This document shows, one piece after another, positions 34,776 to 41,972 of a DNA stretch of 64,000 nt. A program made the position numbers and the translations under genes. Location of the stretch: contig JBCCEW010000007.1 in NCBI GenBank assembly GCA_039030075.1, forward strand, positions 186,001 through 250,000. Direction: 5' to 3'. Each line of letters opens with the position of its first letter. Within the stretch, counting starts at the first letter, position 1. This DNA comes from Myxococcota bacterium (GTDB lineage Bacteria; Myxococcota_A; UBA9160; SMWR01). The notes beneath the pieces were generated by a model, which was not told the origin of the DNA, searched no databases, and was given only the letters and a program-made list of their open reading frames with translations.

Positions 34776-36263
34776 ATGGGCGTGCGAACGATCGTGGGAG
34801 TCGCGGGGCTGGTCTTCTCTTTGGGGGCCGGCACGGCGCAAGCAGAGATCGTATTGGAAGGAACGCGGCAGGTGACCCTGGAATGGGACGCCGCGACGGG
34901 AGCCATCGGGTACTACGTCATCGTGACGCGCGACGGCGGGGCCGCCCGCGTCGAGGCGATCTCGATGGACCCGAAGCAGAAGCTGAAGGGGCGCTTCGGC
35001 GAATCCCTGGTGGTCCAGGTAGCGGGCTTCGACAGTGAAGGCACGGCGGGGCCGATCTCACCGCCCTCCGAGGCGCTGCGCTTCGCGCGCCGGGGCAGCG
35101 GCGCGAACCCGCCGCCGGACGAAGACCCGGGCTCCGGGGATCCGGGCAACGGCGGCGGCAACGAACCGCCGCCGACCGGCAGCGGCGTTCGCTTCGACCA
35201 CGACGGCGATGGCGTCTCGGACTGGGTCGTCGGTTTGGGTGGAGCGCGCACGCTGTGGCGCCGCCAGGCTGGTGGGACCATCGTCGAGGCCACGCTACCG
35301 CCGGGGCCTGGCGCCCTGGTCGCGCGCGGAGACTTCGACGGGGACGGCATTGCCGATCTGGTGTGGCACGACCCGGCGGCGGGTGTCGTCACGCTGTGGC
35401 CGATGGGCGCGGGCGGGGCCAGCGGTGCGCGCACCTTCGCGACCGATGGGCTGGCCGCCGCCGAGCGGTGGCTGGTGGCCGGGTCGGGCGACATGGACGC
35501 TGACGGGCGCGACGAGCTCGTCTGGTTCAGTCGCGTTGCCGGGCAGACGGTGGCTTGGAGCCTCGAGGGAGCCGAAGCCACCGCGGTGACCGCCGACGGA
35601 CACTTCGGTGCCTGGAGTATCGTCGCCATCGACGACTTCACCGGAACGGGCACGGCCCGGTTGCTCTGGCTCGACGAGCGCTTCCGCGAGCTCGAACTCG
35701 ATGGCGGCAACCTGGGCGGATTGGACCCGGCTTGGCGCGTCGCCGGCAGCGCGGATCTGGACGGCATCCCGGGCGCGGAGCTCGTGGTCCGACACCGGGA
35801 TACGGGCGCCGTCGAAGCCTGGTCCCTGAGTGCCGGATCGGTGAGTGGAGGTGCGGTCGGGATGGACCCCCTCGAAGCCGCCGACACGCTGCTCGCCGGC
35901 GGCGACTACGACGGGGACGGGGTCGAAGATCTGCTCCGCGCGGGCGGCGGAGGCGACATCGGGCTGTGGCTCTCCGGCGCGTCGCTGCTCGACCCGGTCG
36001 AGCCCTTCCTGGCACCGGGCGCTGCAGTCCTCGCCGGGCGTGGTTCGGACGACAGCGTCTTCCGACGCCGGTTCTGTAGCGGCGACCTCGACGGGAGCGG
36101 CGCCGTGGATGGCTCCGACTACGCGGTGCTCCAGCGCTGCTTCTCGGCCGATTCCGTGACGGGAGAGTGCGCAGACGTCGACATGGACGGCGATGGGGTC
36201 CTTTCCCTGGAGGACGCCAACCTGTTCATCGAACGCTTCCAGGGGCGCCGCTGCGGCGGCTGA
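34776..36263 (+). CDS. Secreted FG-GAP/VCBS-like repeat protein with C-terminal dockerin-like domain
   Basis: The 495-residue protein begins with a signal peptide (MGVRTIVGVAGLVFSLG, cleavage near AQA-E). A fibronectin-III-like segment (about 25-100) follows, then a Pro/Gly linker. Several beta-propeller-type repeats with Ca-binding loops such as DFDGDGIADLVW, DMDADGRDELVW and DYDGDGVEDLLR come next. The last 60 residues contain two Asp loops, GDLDGSGAVDGSDYAVLQ and DVDMDGDGVLSLEDANLF, spaced as in type I dockerins. No sorting tail is seen, so it may be held at the surface through the dockerin-like part. GGGGAG precedes the ATG. A strong terminator follows. Confidence 0.7.
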   Translation: MGVRTIVGVAGLVFSLGAGTAQAEIVLEGTRQVTLEWDAATGAIGYYVIVTRDGGAARVEAISMDPKQKLKGRFGESLVVQVAGFDSEGTAGPISPPSEALRFARRGSGANPPPDEDPGSGDPGNGGGNEPPPTGSGVRFDHDGDGVSDWVVGLGGARTLWRRQAGGTIVEATLPPGPGALVARGDFDGDGIADLVWHDPAAGVVTLWPMGAGGASGARTFATDGLAAAERWLVAGSGDMDADGRDELVWFSRVAGQTVAWSLEGAEATAVTADGHFGAWSIVAIDDFTGTGTARLLWLDERFRELELDGGNLGGLDPAWRVAGSADLDGIPGAELVVRHRDTGAVEAWSLSAGSVSGGAVGMDPLEAADTLLAGGDYDGDGVEDLLRAGGGGDIGLWLSGASLLDPVEPFLAPGAAVLAGRGSDDSVFRRRFCSGDLDGSGAVDGSDYAVLQRCFSADSVTGECADVDMDGDGVLSLEDANLFIERFQGRRCGG

Positions 36264-36331
36264 GCCCCCCTGTCGGGGGCTTCCTGGCCTGGGGTAGGCG
36301 ATCCGCGGAAACCCTCCAGACCGGGAAGCGT

Positions 36332-36371
36332 AGAGAGGCCTCGCGGCGTTGCCGCGGGGCCTCTTTCCTTT
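36332..36371 (+). terminator. Intrinsic terminator after the surface-protein gene
   Basis: A stem of about 16 pairs (36332-36347 with 36351-36366, G-U pairs included) with a GTT loop is followed by TTTCCTTT. It lies between converging genes. A shorter 7-bp hairpin overlaps the stop codon at 36263. Confidence 0.65.
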
Positions 36372-36404
36372 GGCGAGCGCGGATCGGGCGCCCTGGACCT
36401 GCGC

Positions 36405-36974
36405 TTACGTGCGGTGGCGACCGCGCAGGCCAAGACCCAACAGACCGAGCCCCAAGAGGGCTGCCGTCGTCGGCTCTGGCCCGATGTAGGGCGAGGTGCT
36501 GGCGTCGGCGGCGCCGAAGAATCCATTCACGGCCGTATCGAAGCTGGGGAAGCTGCCGGGTGCGTCCGCGGAGAACGTCAGCACGATGGTGCTGGTATAG
36601 GCGTCCGCCGCCGCCCCCGTCGGGTTGGGAGCGATCTGATCGACGAGTCGGCAGAGGTCCGGCTGGTCGCACTGACCCTCGAGGGCGCCGACCGTCCACG
36701 GGGCCGAGCCGCCGAAGGACGCGAGCTGCGCCGCCGGTGCGTCGACCGACGCGTTGCCAACCAGAGCGACGTCGTAGCCCAGGGTCAGTATCGCGCCCGA
36801 GGCGCTCTCGCCGGCGTTCACGAGGAGGTCCACCACGACGGTGATGGTCTCACCGGGGATGTAGCTCGCCTTGTCCGTCGAGATCGCGACCGAAGCGGCG
36901 TGGGCCGTCGCTACCAGCCCGAGGACAGCGAGGACAGCGAGCATCCCGAGTACGGGATGAGGGACGCGCGTCAT
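36405..36974 (-). CDS. PEP-CTERM surface protein with cohesin-like ectodomain (paralog 1)
   Basis: From ATG 36974 the 189-residue protein has a signal peptide (cleavage near AHA-A) and an immunoglobulin-like ectodomain. It ends in a PEP-CTERM signal: GPEPTTAALLGLGLLGLGL followed by RGRHRT. The ectodomain opening ISTDKASYIPGETITVVVDL and SGAILTLGYDVAL resembles the first strands of cohesin modules; this is my inference. A Cys pair (QCDQPDLCRLVDQIAPNPTG) is shared with the neighbour. The protein should be cut and anchored by the exosortase encoded at 38638. A terminator lies only 20 nt before its ATG. Confidence 0.8.
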   Translation of the reverse strand: MTRVPHPVLGMLAVLAVLGLVATAHAASVAISTDKASYIPGETITVVVDLLVNAGESASGAILTLGYDVALVGNASVDAPAAQLASFGGSAPWTVGALEGQCDQPDLCRLVDQIAPNPTGAAADAYTSTIVLTFSADAPGSFPSFDTAVNGFFGAADASTSPYIGPEPTTAALLGLGLLGLGLRGRHRT

Positions 36975-36993
36975 GGGGCCCCTCCTCGAAACG

Positions 36994-37026
36994 AAAAGAG
37001 CCCCGAGGTCGAAACCTCGGGGCTCT
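36994..37026 (-). terminator. Strong intrinsic terminator between the two PEP-CTERM paralogs
   Basis: A perfect 13-bp stem (36997-37009 with 37014-37026) with a 4-nt loop is followed, on the minus strand, by TTTT. It ends transcription from the 37634 gene. It stops 20 nt short of the next gene's ATG at 36974, leaving room only for its Shine-Dalgarno sequence. Confidence 0.75.
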
Positions 37027-37073
37027 CTCATTCACACGGTCTCCGCAGAAGCGGAGCCCGGCGCCTCAGCTGA

Positions 37074-37634
37074 TTAGCTGCGGCGGCGGCCGCCCAGCGC
37101 GAGGCCGAAGAGGCCCAGGCCGAGAAGCGCAGCCGTGGTCGGCTCCGGCACGATCGTGACACTCGCGTTGGCGTTTGCGGCGCCAAAGAAGTTGTTCACG
37201 GCCGTCGTGAAGTCGATCGTGCCAGCGTTGCCAGCCAGGAACGTCAGGACGACGCTCGAAGCATACGCCGGGCCCACTGCGGCACCCGTCGGGTTCGGAG
37301 CGATCTGGTCGACGAGGCGGCAGAGGCCGGGGGCGTCGCACTGACCCTGGAGGGCCGCGACGGTCCAGCCAGCCGAACCACCGAACGACGTGATCTGAGC
37401 CGCGCCGGTATCAACGGATTCGCCCGAAACCGTCCCGGTGTCACCCGAGCCGAAGCCCAGCGTCACGATCGCACCCGAGGCGCTTTCGCCGTCCGCGATG
37501 GCCAGGTCGACCGTCACGGTAATCGTCTCACCAGTGATGTAGCTCGCCTTGTCCGTCGAGATCGCGATCGAGGCCGCGTTGGCCGAAACCGCGAATCCGA
37601 GAACGGCGACTACCGCAATCAAAGTCCGCTTCAT
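37074..37634 (-). CDS. PEP-CTERM surface protein with cohesin-like ectodomain (paralog 2)
   Basis: The 186-residue protein starts with a signal peptide (MKRTLIAVVAVLGFAVSANA) and ends VPEPTTAALLGLGLFGLAL plus GGRRRS, a clear PEP-CTERM signal. Its ectodomain is strongly similar to the next gene downstream: ISTDKASYITGETITVTVDL, SGAIVTLGF, the QCDAPGLCRLVDQIAPNPTG loop, and NNFFGAANA. The two arose by tandem duplication. A GAGGAGAG Shine-Dalgarno site precedes the ATG. A cohesin-like fold is inferred from strand pattern only. Confidence 0.8.
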   Translation of the reverse strand: MKRTLIAVVAVLGFAVSANAASIAISTDKASYITGETITVTVDLAIADGESASGAIVTLGFGSGDTGTVSGESVDTGAAQITSFGGSAGWTVAALQGQCDAPGLCRLVDQIAPNPTGAAVGPAYASSVVLTFLAGNAGTIDFTTAVNNFFGAANANASVTIVPEPTTAALLGLGLFGLALGGRRRS

Positions 37635-37745
37635 TGTGACATCTCTCCTCAGTTGTTGCGTCTGCTGCCGGTCAGGCCCGGATCGACGCGTGCGTTAGAA
37701 ACCAATCAGAAATCGAGAATCAAAAAGTGCTTGAACCGTTCAGGA

Positions 37746-38156
37746 TCAGCTGCAGGGCGGCGTGCCGGCGCAACCGAGGCCCGAGGGACCGGGGGCACCC
37801 GTACCCGTGAACTGGTTCAGGAAGCCCGGGTTGAAGTCCGTACCGTCGACGTCGCCGTCGCAGTCGATGTCGGTACCGGTGCCGCCGTCCGTGCCACTGC
37901 CGGTGAAGTCGGACAGGAAGCCGGGGTTGAAGTCCGTGCCGTCGATGTCGAAGTCGTTGTCGAAATCGCCATCACAAGCGTTGCCGTAGCCATCAGTGTC
38001 GGTGTCGCAGTTGATCGGGGCGGCATTCGCCACGCCGCTGCAGTTGTCGAGCACGTCCGGAACGCCATCAGAGTCGGCGTCGGGAGCCAGCCCGGCGAAG
38101 GCCGGGAAACCGACCATGAGGGTGAAAATCATCGTTGCCAGTACACCAAACTTCAT
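37746..38156 (-). CDS. Secreted Asp-rich Ca-binding protein with thrombospondin-3-like and dockerin-like loops
   Basis: The 136-residue protein has a signal peptide (MKFGVLATMIFTLMVGFPAFA) and then DADSDGVPDVLDNC, a thrombospondin type 3 repeat. Two near-copies of an Asp loop follow, FDNDFDIDGTDFNPGFLSDF and DIDCDGDVDGTDFNPGFLNQF. The duplicated D-x-D-x-D-G-x-D-F loops match the pairing of dockerin Ca-binding loops. Cys residues sit at the repeat ends. No membrane anchor or sorting tail is present. GAGGAG precedes the ATG. It may bind a neighbouring surface protein. Confidence 0.75.
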   Translation of the reverse strand: MKFGVLATMIFTLMVGFPAFAGLAPDADSDGVPDVLDNCSGVANAAPINCDTDTDGYGNACDGDFDNDFDIDGTDFNPGFLSDFTGSGTDGGTGTDIDCDGDVDGTDFNPGFLNQFTGTGAPGPSGLGCAGTPPCS

Positions 38157-38637
38157 TTCGTCTTTACTCCTCGGTGTTACGGGTATTGGGCATTAGGCCT
38201 GATTCGTAGGCTCTTGTCCAGCTTTACCTGGGTCTGCATCCAGCCCCGGCACCCCCGGGGGTTCGCCTCCGCATCGGTCTGAATGCGTCCCGAATCCTAC
38301 ACGCGATCTCGCGCTTGCCTCCATGACTCTTTCGTGGCTTTGCGACCGCGACCGAGTGACAGGTGTTTTCAGGACTTATCGGGAGCTTGGCTCGGATTCC
38401 GAAGGGCTCTGAAACCTGCCTGGAAGGCGCCTGCGATGAAACTCCCGTGTCTGACCGGGCATTGGCTGGATCCCAGCCGTCGCCCGTCGCAGTTCCAGTC
38501 TGCAAACCCCATGCCCGAGCGGGGAAAAATCGTAACTCCCTGAAAATGCAGTGAAACGCGATCCGAGCGACCCCCCGAAAGGTGGAAAAAGTGTTCCCAG
38601 GGAAACTCAGGTTAAGAAAACCGTTTCCCTCGGCCCC
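38157..38637. other. 481-bp non-coding region, less G+C-rich than its flanks
   Basis: I find no convincing gene. The right end holds a probable exosortase terminator (38586-38629). The left end must carry the promoter of the minus-strand gene at 38156, but I see no good -35/-10 pair. A run of C then G (near 38252) forms a short palindrome. The A/T content is visibly higher than in surrounding coding sequence. Confidence 0.5.
38586..38629 (-). terminator. Terminator-like structure after the exosortase gene
   Basis: On the minus strand GGGAAAC (38629-38623) pairs with GTTTCCC (38606-38600), with an inner GGTT/AACC pairing. It is followed after 9 nt by TTTTT (38590-38586). The spacing between stem and T tract is longer than ideal. 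Confidence 0.45.
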
Positions 38638-40446
38638 TTAAACCCCCCTGGGGGATCCGATCTCCTTCAGGGCGGGTCCCAATGCCCCCGCAAACTGCTC
38701 GAGGCGCGCCCGAGCGCGGTCGCGTGCGATCGGCTTGGAGGTGAGGAGCGGGGTCGAGAGCCGGACCGCCACGGGCAGTTCTTCGCGAGCCGCCGGCGTC
38801 GCATCCAGGGCGAGCAGGGAGCGCGTGGTCTCTTCGAGCACCCCCGGGGAGTCCTCGAACCAGTGGGCCACCAGCATCCGCCGGGACCCGAGGCGCAGGG
38901 TCCGGAACGTCGCCGGGCGGCCGGCGAGCGCGTGGGTCTCCTCGCGCTCGACCGTCCAGCCACTGCCTGGGTAGGCGACCTTCGGAGAGAGGTAGCTGCG
39001 GACGCGGTTGTCCAGGTCGGCCTGGCCGACGAAGACGTCGACGGCTTGCTGCCCGGCCTCGTAGCGACGGTGGAGGGTCTGGCGGAACTTCGCCTTGCCG
39101 AGGAACAGCCAGTCGACCTTGATGTCGGTGCCCTGCCAGTCCCCGAACTCGAGCGGCAGCGCCCCGGCCACGGCCGCCGGCTCGGTATCGGGGCGCTCGA
39201 AGGGCGGCAACCAGGAGAGGGCGAACAGCGCCAGGCAGAATGCGAACACACCCGCAAAGCGAGGCTCGATCCGCGCGAGCGGGGCGCCGGCACCCCGCAC
39301 CGCCCGCTCCCACGAGGACACCGGGCCCGGGTCCTTCCACACCCGCTCGAGCAGACCGTCGATCGCGTAGAGCAGGAGGACCCCGCCGAGCAGCATCACG
39401 ACGCCCTGCAGGTTGTGGATGCTCGAGATGTCGGCGTGGGGGTTGAACACCAGCCCGACGCAGCGGAACCCATTGATCAGGAAGGCGACAAAGGGGGAGG
39501 CGGCCAACAGGGCGACGGCGTGGCCCCCACGCCGTCGGAAGAGTTCGACCATCAGCACGCTCAGCATCCCGAGCGTCTCGATCGAGCGCATGCCGCTGCA
39601 AGTCTCGATGATCTGGTAGTAGCCGTCGCTCATGATCAGGCGGTCGCCGGTGAGCAGGACGTCGAACCCCAGGATCTCGATCAGGAAGGCGGTGAAGCCG
39701 GCGGTCCAGATCTGGAGCTTCCACAGAATGGCGTTGGTCAGGGGCGCCGGGATGGGCACGGCGAACAGCAACACGGCCGCCGGCAGCGCGACCACCCGCA
39801 GCCCGGCGGGCCCGCAGAGCGCGTGAGCGGCCCCCAGGAGCCCGGGGATCAGCGCGATCGCCTGGAGATCCGGCGCGCCGGCCAGCAACGACCAGACGAA
39901 GATCCCGGCGGCCGCGGCGAAGAGCACCGCCGTCCATAGGAAGGGAGCGGGTGCCCCGAAGAGCTTTCCGAGACGCGCGCGGCGCCTCCATACCAGCCAC
40001 GCGCAGAGCCCGAGGACGATCCACGGCGAGCTGTCCGAGGGCTCGAAGAAGAACTCCTCGACCTCGCCGGACAGCAAGACGAGATTGGTCTCCGGCTGAA
40101 ACCCCAGGAGCTCGCGACAGGCGAAGCCCAGCAGCACCAGCGCGCCGGCCAGACCCGCAGCCATCCAGGGGCTGCCTCCCGGCTTCGCCGTCTTCGGGGC
40201 CGGGGCGCCGGGGGGCGCGTCCGGGAGCTTCTGAGATTGCGCGGGGGCGTCGTCCAAGATCTCTTCCAGCAGATCGGTGTCTTCCAACGGATCGGGTCGC
40301 GGCGCGCGAACGGTACCGCGCGAAGCCGCGAGTGTCTGACGCCGAGGTGAGGTCCCGGGTTCCACATCGGCGGAGTCCCGCCTCGACTCCAGGTCGGCCC
40401 GGCGCGGCCCGGGTGCAGGGGGGCCTGGCCCGCGTGGCCTGCCCAA
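38638..40446 (-). CDS. Exosortase with fused C-terminal EpsI domain
   Basis: The 602-residue protein has a hydrophilic N-terminus of about 90 residues, then about eight helices with the exosortase catalytic residues: Cys283 in IIETCSGMRSIE, Arg328 in INGFRCV and His344 in SSIHNLQG. From about residue 425 a soluble EpsI-type domain begins (LPLEFGDWQG, then RSYLSPKVAYPG and VAHWFE). Exosortases cleave PEP-CTERM tails, and EpsI is a usual partner, here in one chain. The start is uncertain: GTG 40365 would remove 27 residues and a divergent overlap with the permease gene. Its probable substrates are encoded just downstream. Confidence 0.9.
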   Translation of the reverse strand: MGRPRGPGPPAPGPRRADLESRRDSADVEPGTSPRRQTLAASRGTVRAPRPDPLEDTDLLEEILDDAPAQSQKLPDAPPGAPAPKTAKPGGSPWMAAGLAGALVLLGFACRELLGFQPETNLVLLSGEVEEFFFEPSDSSPWIVLGLCAWLVWRRRARLGKLFGAPAPFLWTAVLFAAAAGIFVWSLLAGAPDLQAIALIPGLLGAAHALCGPAGLRVVALPAAVLLFAVPIPAPLTNAILWKLQIWTAGFTAFLIEILGFDVLLTGDRLIMSDGYYQIIETCSGMRSIETLGMLSVLMVELFRRRGGHAVALLAASPFVAFLINGFRCVGLVFNPHADISSIHNLQGVVMLLGGVLLLYAIDGLLERVWKDPGPVSSWERAVRGAGAPLARIEPRFAGVFAFCLALFALSWLPPFERPDTEPAAVAGALPLEFGDWQGTDIKVDWLFLGKAKFRQTLHRRYEAGQQAVDVFVGQADLDNRVRSYLSPKVAYPGSGWTVEREETHALAGRPATFRTLRLGSRRMLVAHWFEDSPGVLEETTRSLLALDATPAAREELPVAVRLSTPLLTSKPIARDRARARLEQFAGALGPALKEIGSPRGV

Positions 40447-41963
40447 CGCACACTCGGTCGCGAGGGGAGGGGGTTCTGGCGGAAGAGCCGGACAGGGGCA
40501 CGGGTGGGGTTTCCTACCGACCGGTCGAAGCGGACTACTTCGCCGACCGGGGACTGCGACGCTTCGCCGGCGCCGGTTCGCTGTGGGCGCTCGGAGTCGG
40601 TGCTGTCATTTCCGGTGACTTCTTCGGCTGGAACTTCGGCCTGGAGGCCGGTGGCTTCGGTGGCCTGCTGATCGCGACCGCGATCGTCACCGTCCTGTTT
40701 ACGGGTCTCTGCTTCAGCATCGCCGAGATGACGGCGGCGCTGCCCCACACCGGCGGCGCCTATTCCTTTGCACGCTCGGCGATGGGTCCTTGGGGCGCCT
40801 ATGTCACCGGCCTCGCCGAGAACATGGAGTACGTCCTCACGCCGGCCGTCATCGTCGTCGGCATCGGCGGCTACCTGGGGGCAATCACGGGAACCCCCGC
40901 CGAGGCGGCTCCGCTCTGGTGGCTCGCGACCTACGTCGCCTTCGTCGGCTTGAACGTCGTCGGAGTCGAGGCCAGCCTACGCTTCACGGTGTTCATCACC
41001 TTGGTCGCCCTCGCGATCCTCGTGGTGTTCTACATCGGCGCGATCCCCCACCTCGACATCGCGACCCACGCGCTCGCCCGGGGCGATCGGCCCTGGCTTC
41101 CGAATGGCTGGGCCGGCGTGTTCGCCGCCCTGCCCTTCGCGATCTGGTTCTACCTCGCGATCGAGGAACTGCCGCTCGCGGCGGAAGAGGCGCATGCCCC
41201 CGAACGCGACCTGCCGCGCGGAATTCTGCTCGGACTCGCCACGCTCGTCGTCTGCGCCTTCCTGACCCTGATCCTGTCGGCGGGGATCGCGCCCGGCAGC
41301 GCGGCGCTGGGCAAGAGCGACGAACCCCTGTTCGACAGCCTGCGCACGATCTTCGGCGACGGACTCGGCGCTCGGGGGCTCGCGCTGGTCGCCGTGGCTG
41401 GCCTGGTCGCGAGTTTCCACACGATCGTGTTCGCCTACGGTCGGCAGATCTTCTCGCTGTCGCGCGCGGGCTACTTCCCGCGCTGGCTCTCGAAGACGGG
41501 CCGACGCCAGACGCCCCACCGCGCTCTCTGGGTGGGGGCGGCGATCGGGTACGCCGTCGCGGCCACCGTCCACACCCTCGGACCGGAGCATCCCGTGGGA
41601 GCGGTCCTGTTGAACCTCGCCGTGTTCGGTGCGGTGCTCTCCTACACCTTCCAGATGACGTCCTACATCCTGTTGCGACGTCGCTTCCCGGACATCGAGC
41701 GGCCCTATCGAAGCCCCTTCGGCGTGCCGGGTGCGGTCGCGGCGCTGGTGATCTCGCTGGTCACGCTGGTCGCGCTGTTCGTGAGCGACCCCGTGTACCA
41801 GCGCGTCGCGATCGGCGCGGCCGTCTGGTACGCCCTTGGTCTGGTGTACTTCGCCGTGTACGGACGCCACCGTCTGGTGCTGTCTCCCGAAGAAGCGTTC
41901 GCCATGGATCTCGGCGCAGGTGCGCCCGAGGCCCGCGATGCTGAGCCGACCCCGGACCCGTAG
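40434..41963 (+). CDS. Ethanolamine permease-like APC family transporter
   Basis: The protein has 12 predicted helices and the ethanolamine-permease N-terminus: YFADRGLRRFAGAGSLWALG, GVGAVISGDFFGWNFGLEAG, then PHTGGAYSFARSAMGPWGAY. The late FQMTSYILLRRRFPDIERPY segment also fits. The start is uncertain. No ATG is in frame before helix 1; GTG 40434 gives 509 residues, while CTG 40476 behind GGGGAGGGGG would give 495. No ethanolamine ammonia-lyase genes lie in the window. It is divergent from the exosortase, with little or no intergenic space. Confidence 0.8.
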   Translation: MACPTHTRSRGEGVLAEEPDRGTGGVSYRPVEADYFADRGLRRFAGAGSLWALGVGAVISGDFFGWNFGLEAGGFGGLLIATAIVTVLFTGLCFSIAEMTAALPHTGGAYSFARSAMGPWGAYVTGLAENMEYVLTPAVIVVGIGGYLGAITGTPAEAAPLWWLATYVAFVGLNVVGVEASLRFTVFITLVALAILVVFYIGAIPHLDIATHALARGDRPWLPNGWAGVFAALPFAIWFYLAIEELPLAAEEAHAPERDLPRGILLGLATLVVCAFLTLILSAGIAPGSAALGKSDEPLFDSLRTIFGDGLGARGLALVAVAGLVASFHTIVFAYGRQIFSLSRAGYFPRWLSKTGRRQTPHRALWVGAAIGYAVAATVHTLGPEHPVGAVLLNLAVFGAVLSYTFQMTSYILLRRRFPDIERPYRSPFGVPGAVAALVISLVTLVALFVSDPVYQRVAIGAAVWYALGLVYFAVYGRHRLVLSPEEAFAMDLGAGAPEARDAEPTPDP

Positions 41964-41966
41964 AAT
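41961..41966 (+). promoter_or_regulatory. -10-like box TAGAAT, 6 nt before the aminopeptidase ATG
   Basis: TAGAAT (5 of 6 to the -10 consensus) begins in the stop codon of the permease gene and ends 6 nt before the ATG at 41973. No Shine-Dalgarno site is present. Confidence 0.45.
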
Positions 41967-41972
41967 CGCGCC

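Noticed and set aside
32144-34906. 920-codon minus-strand frame opposite the carboxylase
   Set aside because: The plus-strand carboxyltransferase has clear conserved motifs across the same bases; the antisense translation has none.
34776-36263. PEP-CTERM or other sorting tail on the repeat protein
   Set aside because: The C-terminus (FIERFQGRRCGG) has no hydrophobic helix; it ends in the dockerin-like loop instead.
36405-38156. Cellulosome proper
   Set aside because: No glycoside hydrolase or multi-cohesin scaffoldin is present; only single cohesin-like modules and dockerin-like loops are seen, so the claim is limited to a possible surface pairing.
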